A stretch of DNA of 64,000 nt from Halorubellus sp034808145 (GTDB lineage Archaea; Halobacteriota; Halobacteria; Halobacteriales; Natrialbaceae): positions 1 through 64,000 of the forward strand of contig NZ_JAXHGM010000010.1 of assembly GCF_034808145.1 (NCBI RefSeq). Direction: 5' to 3'. How positions within the stretch are numbered: position 1 is the stretch's first letter; every line of letters starts with the position of its first letter. The notes below the pieces were generated by a model. That model saw only the letters and a list, made by a program, of their open reading frames with translations, had not been told where the DNA came from and made no database searches. The translations under genes were made by a program, and so were the position numbers. Shown piece by piece: positions 26,882 through 34,051 of the stretch.

Positions 26882-27919
26882 CTACCCAAACGTCTGTGGG
26901 TCTCCAAGAACTAACGGCTCCGTCATACTGCTAAAGGCGGAGCTTGCCATCATATCGACATCGTCATCGTCATCATATCGGTCAGTACGATAGACCTCCC
27001 CGACGAGTGCAAGCGGTTGCTGGACGACAACCGGGATAACCTGATTCTGGGGCAGGTCCCACTCACGAGCAAACAGACTTGCGTAGCCAACGGCTTGCCC
27101 GAACGCTCGCTGGAAATCCGAAATTGCCGTGTCGTTCATACTCTCCTTGATCTCGATGACGAACCAGTGATCGTTTACTGGAACCACTACGTCCGCTCTA
27201 AGCGATGTCTGTTTGTCCGGGTAGAGATGAGATCCAATTGGAACCTCTTTGAACACACGCTCGTTCTCAAACACTCCTGAAACAGCTTCCCAGAGCTGTT
27301 CTTCAGTGGAACTGCCGAGCGAGTCGCGGGAAACCCCCTCAATCCAACCCGTTATTGGGGGTGTTCCATCAGGAGACCCCACGCCGACCACGTCGGCGTT
27401 CAACTCCCGCCACGTCCCGCTTGTCCGGTGTTTAACCGTCATTCCCAGATCGAGGTATGCTGAGAGAAGCGGGGCGTCTGAGGGAGAAACCTCACAGACT
27501 GCAAGGATTTGCTCAATCTCCTCAAGTGCCGGTTTCGCGTGGACTGTTCGTTCGGTCCCACAACCCTTCTCGATCAGGTGTGTCTCGTCTTTCTCAATCT
27601 CCTTAGTCGTCTCCCAGTTTGTCTCATTGTCGTTGTCTTGCTGTCGAACCAGTTCACGGTCGCGCCGCCGGAAGTATGTATAGAGGATGAGTTGGCCGAG
27701 GCCTCGAAAGGTCGGGGAGGTCTTGCACTCTACGAGCCGCTCACGGCCGACATCGGATTGCGTGTATAGTGCGTCGATCGAACCAGCGAATGCGCCAGCT
27801 GCCGCATCCATAAGGTGATCAGTATCTCTCAGGAGGGCATTCGCCACTTTGACCTCTCGCTCGTATGCCTCCGATTGTTGTTTTATGTAGTCCTCGCAAC
27901 ACTCTTTCTCAGATAGCAT
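26882..27919 (-). CDS. protein with two PD-(D/E)XK nuclease-like domains
   Basis: A 345-residue protein with two separate nuclease-like cores. The first is GSIDALYTQSDVGRERLVECK (Asp49, Glu64-Cys-Lys66) followed by a helix with GLGQLILYTYF. The second is SLRADVVVPVNDHWFVIEIKES (Asp243, Glu256-Ile-Lys258) followed by FGQAVGYASLF. Both have the D-(x)n-E-x-K signature and the Q-x-x-Y helix of the RecB/Cas4-like group. Between them is a mixed region with SGTWRELNADVVGV. Known families with two such sites in one short chain are not familiar to me. It stands alone, between gene relics and a membrane protein gene, in the defence island. A role as restriction-type nuclease is inferred. Confidence 0.75.
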   Translation of the reverse strand: MLSEKECCEDYIKQQSEAYEREVKVANALLRDTDHLMDAAAGAFAGSIDALYTQSDVGRERLVECKTSPTFRGLGQLILYTYFRRRDRELVRQQDNDNETNWETTKEIEKDETHLIEKGCGTERTVHAKPALEEIEQILAVCEVSPSDAPLLSAYLDLGMTVKHRTSGTWRELNADVVGVGSPDGTPPITGWIEGVSRDSLGSSTEEQLWEAVSGVFENERVFKEVPIGSHLYPDKQTSLRADVVVPVNDHWFVIEIKESMNDTAISDFQRAFGQAVGYASLFAREWDLPQNQVIPVVVQQPLALVGEVYRTDRYDDDDDVDMMASSAFSSMTEPLVLGDPQTFG

Positions 27920-28181
27920 TCATATGTTGAGGACGAGCGGACTCCACTTTAATGCACGCAACGGATTTGCTAGATCGCTCAGATATCCCATACTGTTGAC
28001 TCCAAAGAGTGCCTTGACAGCGTTCTTAACTTCTCTCGACTAGATTCACCACATTCGGCTCTTTTCGAATCCACGTCTCTTGATAGATTTGTAGAGAGTC
28101 AGTAAGTATGGTCCCTGTACTGACCACTGTCCGCGGAGCGGCATTGCCACAGTTTTCGGAATCACGTCGGGAACCTAATCG

Positions 28182-28463
28182 ATGGCCTACAAAAAAGCGG
28201 CAGCCGCGGCCCCGATAGCAACTGGCGTCCTTCTCGCTGGGACGGCTCCACGAGAAGTCACACAGAACGGACTCGAAATCTGGACGACGCCGGCGCTCAC
28301 CGGTGGTCTCTCCGCGGTCGCTGTCGGCCACGGCGTTCTGACCGGTATCAGTGGGTTCGACTCCGGCGATGACCTCGATGGACACTACGACTGGACAACA
28401 GTCGCACTCGCGGGTCTCGCGCTGACGAGTATCGCCGTCGGTGCCGGAATCGCGCTGGCGTAG
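28182..28463 (+). CDS. small membrane protein
   Basis: A 93-residue protein with three hydrophobic segments (about 6-20, 37-58 and 72-92) and a polar Asp-rich loop (SGFDSGDDLDGHYDW) before the last. Codon use and GC are like the chromosome rather than the island, so it may be a passenger of chromosomal origin. No known family recognised. Start is the ATG at 28182; no clear TATA box could be picked. Confidence 0.65.
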   Translation: MAYKKAAAAAPIATGVLLAGTAPREVTQNGLEIWTTPALTGGLSAVAVGHGVLTGISGFDSGDDLDGHYDWTTVALAGLALTSIAVGAGIALA

Positions 28464-28780
28464 ACGACGCTAACCGACCCGCGTCCGCGCTACGTCCGAT
28501 ACCTACTCGACGTATGCTGTCGTTCGGAATCTACAGAACAAGCCAACGCTCCTTACCGGTCAAAGTACGATCGGTCTCCAGAGTACTACAGAATTTCGCC
28601 CAGACTTTGTGGAATCATCCGACATACAGCTGATTCACCAAAATATTGATTTACACGTGATATTCTGAGTCTCAACCTGCGAAGTGATATACGACTGTTT
28701 ATGGGGCTTTCTGCACTGTGTTTAGTTGCCGTGGGAGTTAACACACGGCATCCGTGAGAGAGAGAGAATGTGTTCCCGAA

Positions 28781-28833
28781 AATGCCGGACCATCGTGTGG
28801 CGTGGTGGCTACCACGATGGTCGTACTGGCATT
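28781..28833. repeat. long inverted repeat (hairpin)
   Basis: Arms AATGCC (28781) with GGCATT (28828) and GACCATCGTG (28788-28797) with CACGATGGTC (28813-28822) form a long stem with one bulge region. It sits in the 600-base gap 28464-29064 that holds no gene, and could be a terminator-like element or a mobile element end. Confidence 0.6.
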
Positions 28834-28992
28834 AACTCGAAACGCAATCCTGCTTGGTAGGGCAATTCGCTGTATCGACTCAAATCACCGTTTATCCGAG
28901 TAGATTTGGTCTGGTACAGCGACAAGATGCAATCGAGACTCCAGAGTGGCAGATACTTTTTAAGAACTGTGTCACTGATCACGCTGCCTTTG

Positions 28993-29016
28993 TTCGAGAA
29001 ACCCCGGTTTCTCGAA
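28993..29016. repeat. perfect 11-bp palindrome upstream of the AbrB operon
   Basis: TTCGAGAAACC-CC-GGTTTCTCGAA is a perfect inverted repeat with a 2-base centre, 49 bases before the AbrB-like start. Its symmetry fits a binding or crossover site for the serine recombinase of the same operon, or a terminator of an upstream transcript. Confidence 0.65.
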
Positions 29017-29033
29017 AACATGGATTAGTACTA

Positions 29034-29059
29034 AATATAGGCCTATCTAAAGGCCTATA
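29034..29059 (+). promoter_or_regulatory. TATA box inside an operator palindrome
   Basis: AAATATA near 29034-29040 lies 28 bases before the ATG at 29065. It overlaps the left arm of TATAGGCCTA (29036-29045), matched by AAGGCCTATA (29050-29059). A protein bound here would block transcription; the AbrB-like product of the first gene is the natural candidate. Confidence 0.6.
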
Positions 29060-29064
29060 CAGAG

Positions 29065-29217
29065 ATGCCAAAGACAAGAGTCAGTCAGGGGGCGAATGGA
29101 CAGTACAAGGTCACTGTTCCGAAGGGGATCGCGGAAGCGATGGCCTTGGATGGACGACGATTAGAATGGAAAGTCAAGTCGGGGAACACATTGGAGGTGA
29201 CCGTTGTCGATGAGTGA
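29065..29217 (+). CDS. AbrB/SpoVT-type DNA-binding protein
   Basis: A 50-residue swapped-hairpin AbrB domain: RVSQGANGQYKVTVPKGIAEAM, then LDGRRLEWKVKSGNTLEVTVV. Such proteins dimerise and bind palindromic operators, often as antitoxins or plasmid regulators. It is preceded by a palindrome overlapping its own TATA box, pointing to autorepression, and its stop overlaps the next start by 8 bases. The start at 29065 leaves almost no leader. Confidence 0.8.
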   Translation: MPKTRVSQGANGQYKVTVPKGIAEAMALDGRRLEWKVKSGNTLEVTVVDE

Positions 29218-29608
29218 TGTTTCCGTGCTTGAATGGAATACCGAGTGCTGGAAATGTGAACGGGAGACACCCGTTGTTTGGCCAGAGGAAGGACATCTGA
29301 ATAGTGACGTAGGTGAGCAGCTAGCAGAAACAGACGAGTACCTAGTCCAAAGGGTGTACAGTAGGACCCAGGGGAGAGAGGTTTGGGGGAATATCTGCGA
29401 ACATTGCGACTCATACCAAGGAAATCACTATATCGAGCAGGAGGCGCTTGAACAGAATCCACCGCTAGTAGAGTGCAACGTCTGTGGAGAGCTGCACGAA
29501 TGGTATCCCGACAGTGGAATGGGCGGCGCATTCGGACAAGGTTGGATTGACTGCCCTGAGTACGGGGCAGTTCCGGTCGGTGACCCCCGAGGTGAAGACG
29601 ATGGCTGA
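29210..29608 (+). CDS. cysteine-rich zinc protein
   Basis: A 132-residue protein with three CxxC pairs (CWKCE at 13-17, CEHCD about 64, CNVCGE about 89) and a further lone Cys at the end (DCPEYGA). Two zinc sites are likely. Aromatic and Gly-rich stretches surround them. It overlaps both the AbrB-like gene and the serine recombinase gene, so all three are translated as one unit. Function is unknown; a DNA-binding accessory to the recombinase is possible. Confidence 0.75.
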   Translation: MSDVSVLEWNTECWKCERETPVVWPEEGHLNSDVGEQLAETDEYLVQRVYSRTQGREVWGNICEHCDSYQGNHYIEQEALEQNPPLVECNVCGELHEWYPDSGMGGAFGQGWIDCPEYGAVPVGDPRGEDDG

Positions 29609-30269
29609 GGTAATCGGATACACTCGACTCTCACAGGACTCAGATACATCTATTGAGCGTCAAAAGCGCCACATTCGGGAATACACTGATCAACACGAGA
29701 TGTCCCTCGAACGGATCTACGACGACGGCGAGAGAACATCAGGTTGGGATGAGAGCAGGGAGGAGTATCAACAGGCCCGTAGTCGTGTCCAATCTGGAGA
29801 AATTGATGCAATCGTTATCAACGATAAACGCCGTCTCGCACGCGACTTCGACGAAACGATGAGGCTCATCCTGGATCTCCGTGAATACGATGTTGAAGCC
29901 CATACTTTCCAAAAGGGGCAGCTCGACCTCTCCGATCCAGTTCAAGCTGCCGTCGAAGTTCTCCAAGCAGCTAGCGAGCACGAAGCTAAGAAAAAAGAAA
30001 TTGAGCGCGCACGCGAGGCTGTCCAAGAGCGGATGGACAAAGGGTACGACCACGGTCGCCCACCAATCGGATTTCGATTCGATAACAAGGGAGAACAATG
30101 GGTACCTGATCGTGACGGGGAATTTGACACCGTACTCGAAGCAATTCGTATGGTTGAGACTGGATCGACCTACCGTGAGGTGGAGGACGAACTGGAGATT
30201 GTCCCATCAACTATGTCCGGTATCATGGACAGAAAGGAACAGTATCTCAGCCTCAATAAGAACGGTTAG
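29601..30269 (+). CDS. serine recombinase (resolvase family)
   Basis: A 222-residue small serine recombinase. The active-site stretch is GYTRLSQDSDTSIERQ (Tyr7-x-Arg9-x-Ser11), followed by the usual YDDGERTSGWDESREEYQQ and INDKRRLARDFDETMRL. The E-helix links to a short C-terminal DNA-binding part: GRPPIGFRFDNKG and YREVEDELEIVPSTMSGIM. All catalytic arginines appear present, in contrast to the degraded relative at 16917-17750. It should cut and rejoin DNA at a short site through a Ser11 link, resolving or inverting a segment. It is the last gene of the AbrB operon. Confidence 0.9.
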   Translation: MAEVIGYTRLSQDSDTSIERQKRHIREYTDQHEMSLERIYDDGERTSGWDESREEYQQARSRVQSGEIDAIVINDKRRLARDFDETMRLILDLREYDVEAHTFQKGQLDLSDPVQAAVEVLQAASEHEAKKKEIERAREAVQERMDKGYDHGRPPIGFRFDNKGEQWVPDRDGEFDTVLEAIRMVETGSTYREVEDELEIVPSTMSGIMDRKEQYLSLNKNG

Positions 30270-30401
30270 CTGGATATTAGCACCTTCGGGAGGGTGTCAT
30301 GGACGTTTCACACGGCCTTGAGTTCACCTAGCTCTACGGTGAACACGTCGATAAGTAGGTCTGCCCACCTATCGGTGTCAAACGTGGGAATTCACGCGCA
30401 T

Positions 30402-30512
30402 TTAGATGATATCGAAGTACTGGAGACCAGCGATTAGCAGGATGGAACCAACTAGTACGAGTTTCATTACCCAAGACGGGACGTCTTTTCGAATTCTGAA
30501 AGCCCAGTCCAT
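30402..30512 (-). CDS. 36-residue small membrane protein
   Basis: The reading frame MDWAFRIRKDVPSWV followed by one hydrophobic helix (MKLVLVGSILLIAG) and a short tail ending in FDII gives a basic-then-membrane topology with the N-terminus probably inside. A TATA box (30535-30543) is centred 27 bases before the ATG, the exact spacing of a leaderless haloarchaeal transcript. Small single-helix proteins are often encoded near mobile elements. It may be a toxin-like or regulatory peptide, which is a guess. Confidence 0.55.
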   Translation of the reverse strand: MDWAFRIRKDVPSWVMKLVLVGSILLIAGLQYFDII

Positions 30513-30534
30513 ACGGACGAATAGTGTGCCCGAT

Positions 30535-30543
30535 TATTATAAG
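30535..30543 (-). promoter_or_regulatory. TATA box of the 36-residue gene
   Basis: TTATAATAA on the minus strand, 27 bases before the ATG at 30512. No other gene on this strand follows closely, which supports the small gene. Confidence 0.55.
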
Positions 30544-30712
30544 CGAGGCTTCAATAACACGTATAGTTGAACTGAACACCGTATAGAAACCCTACACTTA
30601 GCAGTTGAAAGGCAGAACCTATTAGATATTTAAGGTTTCGGCAGAGCCCAAGTAACCTATCCGATCACCGCACCGAGCGGAGTTCTTCCGCGAATGGCAC
30701 GGTGAATCCTCG

Positions 30713-31288
30713 CTACATAACGTATGACCGCAACAACGACTCCGGCGTCCCCTCACGAACCATCTCCTTTACATCCTCTCGGTCCCAACCTACCATCTTC
30801 GGATCAGTCTTTGACTGCATCAACTGCTCTGCACCCATATTTCGCTCCGACGTGAACCCGCTCATACTGACGAAATAACACACTTTGCACGAAGCAGTTG
30901 CCATTGTGACCTTATCGTGAAACACGCTAATATCATCTGTCCCGGTAGGCTTCTCACGCCACTTGTTCTCCAATAGCGTCGCGTCTCCCACTAGTCGGTG
31001 CAGCCAATCCGGAGCGTCTAAACACGCCACAAAAACATCAATCTCCCCTGTCGCTATTTCCCGACCAATCACCACGTTAACATCGGGAAGCTGGTTGAAC
31101 AACAGACCAACGAAGTAGTCGAAATACCGGCCCCTAGTTGCACTATCGTCGATATTCTCTAGCTCTTCGAACTTCGTCTGGAAATACTCTGCACTCAAGG
31201 TCGTCGCTGAATCTACGAAGGTCTCGAACTCCAGTTTGAGGTCAGAAAAAAATCGACGTCCTCCACGAACTCGTAAACCACCGACCAA
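30713..31288 (-). CDS. restriction endonuclease-like domain, second part of a frameshifted gene
   Basis: The C-terminal part holds a nuclease core: RYFDYFVGLLFNQL, then GREIATGEIDVFVACLD (Asp in GEID) and TLLENKWREK (Glu-x-Lys), a Mrr-like PD-(D/E)XK fold, followed by an alpha-helical end. The frame does not begin with a credible start: the protein sequence before residue ~15 is a shadow of the upstream gene. A run of seven A (31246-31252, T on the coding strand) lies where the frame of the upstream zinc-ribbon HTH gene must shift to continue here. It is probably the same gene, broken by a one-base shift or read by programmed slippage. Confidence 0.65.
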   Translation of the reverse strand: MVGGLRVRGGRRFFSDLKLEFETFVDSATTLSAEYFQTKFEELENIDDSATRGRYFDYFVGLLFNQLPDVNVVIGREIATGEIDVFVACLDAPDWLHRLVGDATLLENKWREKPTGTDDISVFHDKVTMATASCKVCYFVSMSGFTSERNMGAEQLMQSKTDPKMVGWDREDVKEMVREGTPESLLRSYVM

Positions 31289-31617
31289 TTCGTTTTCTCG
31301 CTCGGATTGAACTCCTCACCACAGAAGCAATGTATTGGTTCACTCGGCACATCACTACGAGAGGCATATGTCCCGTGCTCTTGGTGACAGTTCGGGCACC
31401 GAACCTTCAGCTTCGCCGCAACCACCCCTTCATCGCACAACTCACTGAGGAACACAAGAACTTGTGACTCATCGACCCCCGAACGCTTCGCTAAGCCCGA
31501 CCGAGTGAATCGATTTTGCTCGGTCTGAAGCTCACTCAGGGATGTTTTCAAATCCCTGAAGTTTTTGTTGGGGATATCCTCCACTTTCTCTGAGAACATC
31601 ATTGATGAGTTCCTCAA
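31213..31617 (-). CDS. HTH and zinc-ribbon domain, first part of a frameshifted gene
   Basis: A 134-residue open frame with an HTH-like region (RSGLAKRSGVDESQVLVFLSELCDEGVV) and a zinc ribbon (CPNCHQEHGTY...CFCGEEF). After WSVVYEFVEDVDFF it meets a T7 run and ends 11 codons later in a poor tail (LTSNWSSRPS), while another frame continues with nuclease sequence. So one protein HTH, zinc ribbon and nuclease, about 300 residues, is the likely design. Start may be 31602 (ATG) rather than 31617; it overlaps the upstream gene by 70-86 bases. Confidence 0.65.
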   Translation of the reverse strand: MRNSSMMFSEKVEDIPNKNFRDLKTSLSELQTEQNRFTRSGLAKRSGVDESQVLVFLSELCDEGVVAAKLKVRCPNCHQEHGTYASRSDVPSEPIHCFCGEEFNPSEKTNWSVVYEFVEDVDFFLTSNWSSRPS

Positions 31618-32533
31618 TCTCGTTGAGTCGCCCTTCCCGTTCGTAGCTCCTGAACCAAATTTTGCTTTGGGGTCGATTCAGGTACAGCGCGAAGTCGCCG
31701 TCATTGAGCTTGACGTACCCCTTCGATATCTCACCATCTTCTTCGTTAAGCTCTTGCTGTACTTGGTCGTCCTCAAGCAAGTTCATGTAATCTCCGCTTT
31801 CGTCTTTCTTCGAGGTATACCGGACTGAACTTGCTGTCCGACCATCGCCTTCGTTCACAACAACGTTCAGGTTCACGTACTTCTCAATCTGGTCGCTGAA
31901 CTCGTCAACGAACGCCTGATCGAAGGACGGTTTGTAGAACACGTCCTCATTATTGTAATCCATCCCAACCGAGGACGCGATCTTCCGACAAATCCGTCGG
32001 GCCAACGGAACCTCAGCCGTTCGGACGTGTACTAAGTCAGTGTCTTTGTTGATGACGGCCACGCACTCATCTGGTTTCAAGTCGCGCTGTGGCTTACCGG
32101 TAGATGGATCGACTGTCTTCATCGACACGTACCGGCCAAGGATGACGTACAGTCTGTTGTCGAATTCTTCGGTATCGACAAGGAATGGTTCGCCTTTCTG
32201 GTCTTGAACTTCTTCGGCTCGCGGGAATTCGCTGACGATACTCGCTGGGATGTCGTCGAATTCGTCGGAGATCCCTGTCAAGACGAAGAAGTTCAGGCTT
32301 TGTTTCCCTCCGAACCGGAATTGCTTCCGGAAGTCGTCGAATTCAACCTCATTGAGGACTTTGGCCACGTGCTCCTCAAGATCTCGATCTCCGTTGGGGT
32401 GTTCTTTGTCGTGGTTTCGGAGGAAGTCTCTGAGCGCCGTGTCGGCTATTTCTCGGTCTCGAATCCACTGCGTGCGTTCCTGGACGGTTTCCAGAGACCT
32501 TGGGATGGTTTCGCTACTCTCGCCAGCACCCAT
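31532..32533 (-). CDS. unknown protein upstream of nuclease gene
   Basis: A 333-residue acidic protein without a recognised domain. The N-terminal segment is helical (residues 1-65); then come beta-rich parts (QSLNFFVLTGISDEF, DNRLYVILGRYVSMKTVD, DECVAVINKDTDLVHVRT) and a mixed C-terminal region (GYVKLNDGDFALYLNRPQSKIWFRSYE). The gene starts 28 bases after a TATA box, so it is leaderless. It is the first gene of an operon with the frameshifted HTH-nuclease gene and is divergent from McrBC, whose promoter is 235 bases away. It may be a partner or sensor of the nuclease. Confidence 0.75.
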   Translation of the reverse strand: MGAGESSETIPRSLETVQERTQWIRDREIADTALRDFLRNHDKEHPNGDRDLEEHVAKVLNEVEFDDFRKQFRFGGKQSLNFFVLTGISDEFDDIPASIVSEFPRAEEVQDQKGEPFLVDTEEFDNRLYVILGRYVSMKTVDPSTGKPQRDLKPDECVAVINKDTDLVHVRTAEVPLARRICRKIASSVGMDYNNEDVFYKPSFDQAFVDEFSDQIEKYVNLNVVVNEGDGRTASSVRYTSKKDESGDYMNLLEDDQVQQELNEEDGEISKGYVKLNDGDFALYLNRPQSKIWFRSYEREGRLNEIEELINDVLRESGGYPQQKLQGFENIPE

Positions 32534-32555
32534 TTTCCTACTTATTGGGTGACAT

Positions 32556-32566
32556 ACTATATAAAA
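32556..32566 (-). promoter_or_regulatory. TATA box of the unknown-nuclease operon
   Basis: The minus-strand sequence TTTTATATAGT is centred 28 bases before the ATG at 32533, indicating a leaderless mRNA. Confidence 0.65.
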
Positions 32567-32790
32567 TCACTCCACAAACGTACCGGGGTCTGCGTTCTAT
32601 CACCGAATCACGCAGAAATCAGAACTCACCGAGAGTCTTATGCTCTGCTTCGTCCACCCAATCTTCGGGTACGGTCAGTCCTAGGTCTGTACTTATCGCT
32701 TCCCGAGGTCACCAGAACAAGGTATACAAACTGTTCTATAGCATCCTCACCAGCAGACCAATAGGAATCTGCTTATCTCTTGAACGGGAT

Positions 32791-32800
32791 TTTATATACT
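32791..32800 (+). promoter_or_regulatory. TATA box of the McrBC operon
   Basis: TTTATATACT is centred 27 bases before the ATG at 32822, so the mcrB message is probably leaderless. It faces away from the divergent promoter at 32556-32566. Confidence 0.7.
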
Positions 32801-32821
32801 CAGCCCTACCTGTATCTGGTA

Positions 32822-34051
32822 ATGAGTGACTCGTCGGACGACTATACGCTTGAGGACGCCCAAGACGAAGTCGGAATTCTTCGACGTGTAACCGACGACG
32901 TCGTCGAAGCAATCCAGAACGCGGAGAGCGAAGACGTACTGGAGTTTTTGATTGAGGACGAAAAACTCGACGTGGTCCACGACGGAGAGCGTGGTCTGGG
33001 TCAGGTTCGACGTGCCGTACTTGAGTCGCGGTTGGCGTCAGATCGACTCAAGCGTGTCGTGAGTCTCCGCGGTGACGAAACACCTGAAGAGATACTCGTT
33101 CCGAACGACGTTGAGCGGAACGCGAAGGTCGCGCTGGAAGCGGGCAAGCCAGTCGTCCTGTATGGGCCGACCGGGACAGGGAAGACGACGTTTGCTAAGC
33201 AACTCGCTCGTGAAACCGGAATCGGATACACCCTCAACACTGCCACTCCCTCGTGGACGCCGTCGGACATCATCGGCGGCATCAGTCCGGACTACACCGG
33301 CGACTCGCTAAGCTACCGGACGAAACTTGGCTGCGTGTCCGAAGCCGTTCAGCGTGCTCGCCGGTTCGACGTCGAATACGGCGTCATCCTCGATGAGATT
33401 ACGCGAGCGGACATATCGAAGATATTTGGTCCGCTGTACACTGCAATCGAGAACCCACACCAAACCATCTTTGAGACCGACGAAGGTGAGACTATTGAGC
33501 TGGACGAGCGGGTAAACATCATCTGTACGATGAACATGTCCGACCGGACGGTGAACGAACTCGATAACGCCATCACCCGCCGGTTCGCCATGATCGAGTT
33601 GGACGAATACGAGGAAGACAAGCGCAGACAGTTGTTCAAAGACTGGATCACCACGCACGTCACCGACCACACGGACCTCGGCGAAAGTGAGATCCTCCGC
33701 CTGTTCGAGCGGGACTACCAAGGGATCAATCACGGTCACGAATCGACGTCGCAGGGTTCGATTATGCGGTTTGGTCCGATGCACTACCGCGACGTTGCCG
33801 TCTTCCTTGGCGTCGGCTGCCGGGAAGGCGGCGAGTACGAGTACGATCAGACCGACGCGGTTGGACAGGCGTTCCGGACGTACATCGTCCCGCGGCTCCT
33901 GAACGCAGCCGCATTCCCGCAAATCGAGCGCATCGCGGAACACTACCGCGCGATGAACGGCGAGTTCGAGGAGTTCGATCTCGCGCCGGCAGCTGAACTC
34001 GCCGAACGGGAACTCGAACAGGAACGACGCCAGATGGGCTCCTACGAGTAA
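32822..34051 (+). CDS. mcrB: McrB-like AAA+ ATPase
   Basis: A 409-residue AAA+ motor of a McrBC-type (type IV) restriction system. The N-terminal 90 residues are helical and lack a recognisable methyl-cytosine-reading domain. Walker A is GPTGTGKTT (115-123), Walker B is GVILDEITRADISKIFGPLYTAIE (188-211, DEITRAD at 191-197), sensor 1 is ICTMNMSDRTVNELDNAITRRF. McrB normally uses GTP and the motif NKxD; I do not see that motif clearly, so it could be an ATP-using MoxR-like variant. It overlaps mcrC by TAATG (34049-34053). The target modification is set by the unknown N-terminus. Confidence 0.85.
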   Translation: MSDSSDDYTLEDAQDEVGILRRVTDDVVEAIQNAESEDVLEFLIEDEKLDVVHDGERGLGQVRRAVLESRLASDRLKRVVSLRGDETPEEILVPNDVERNAKVALEAGKPVVLYGPTGTGKTTFAKQLARETGIGYTLNTATPSWTPSDIIGGISPDYTGDSLSYRTKLGCVSEAVQRARRFDVEYGVILDEITRADISKIFGPLYTAIENPHQTIFETDEGETIELDERVNIICTMNMSDRTVNELDNAITRRFAMIELDEYEEDKRRQLFKDWITTHVTDHTDLGESEILRLFERDYQGINHGHESTSQGSIMRFGPMHYRDVAVFLGVGCREGGEYEYDQTDAVGQAFRTYIVPRLLNAAAFPQIERIAEHYRAMNGEFEEFDLAPAAELAERELEQERRQMGSYE

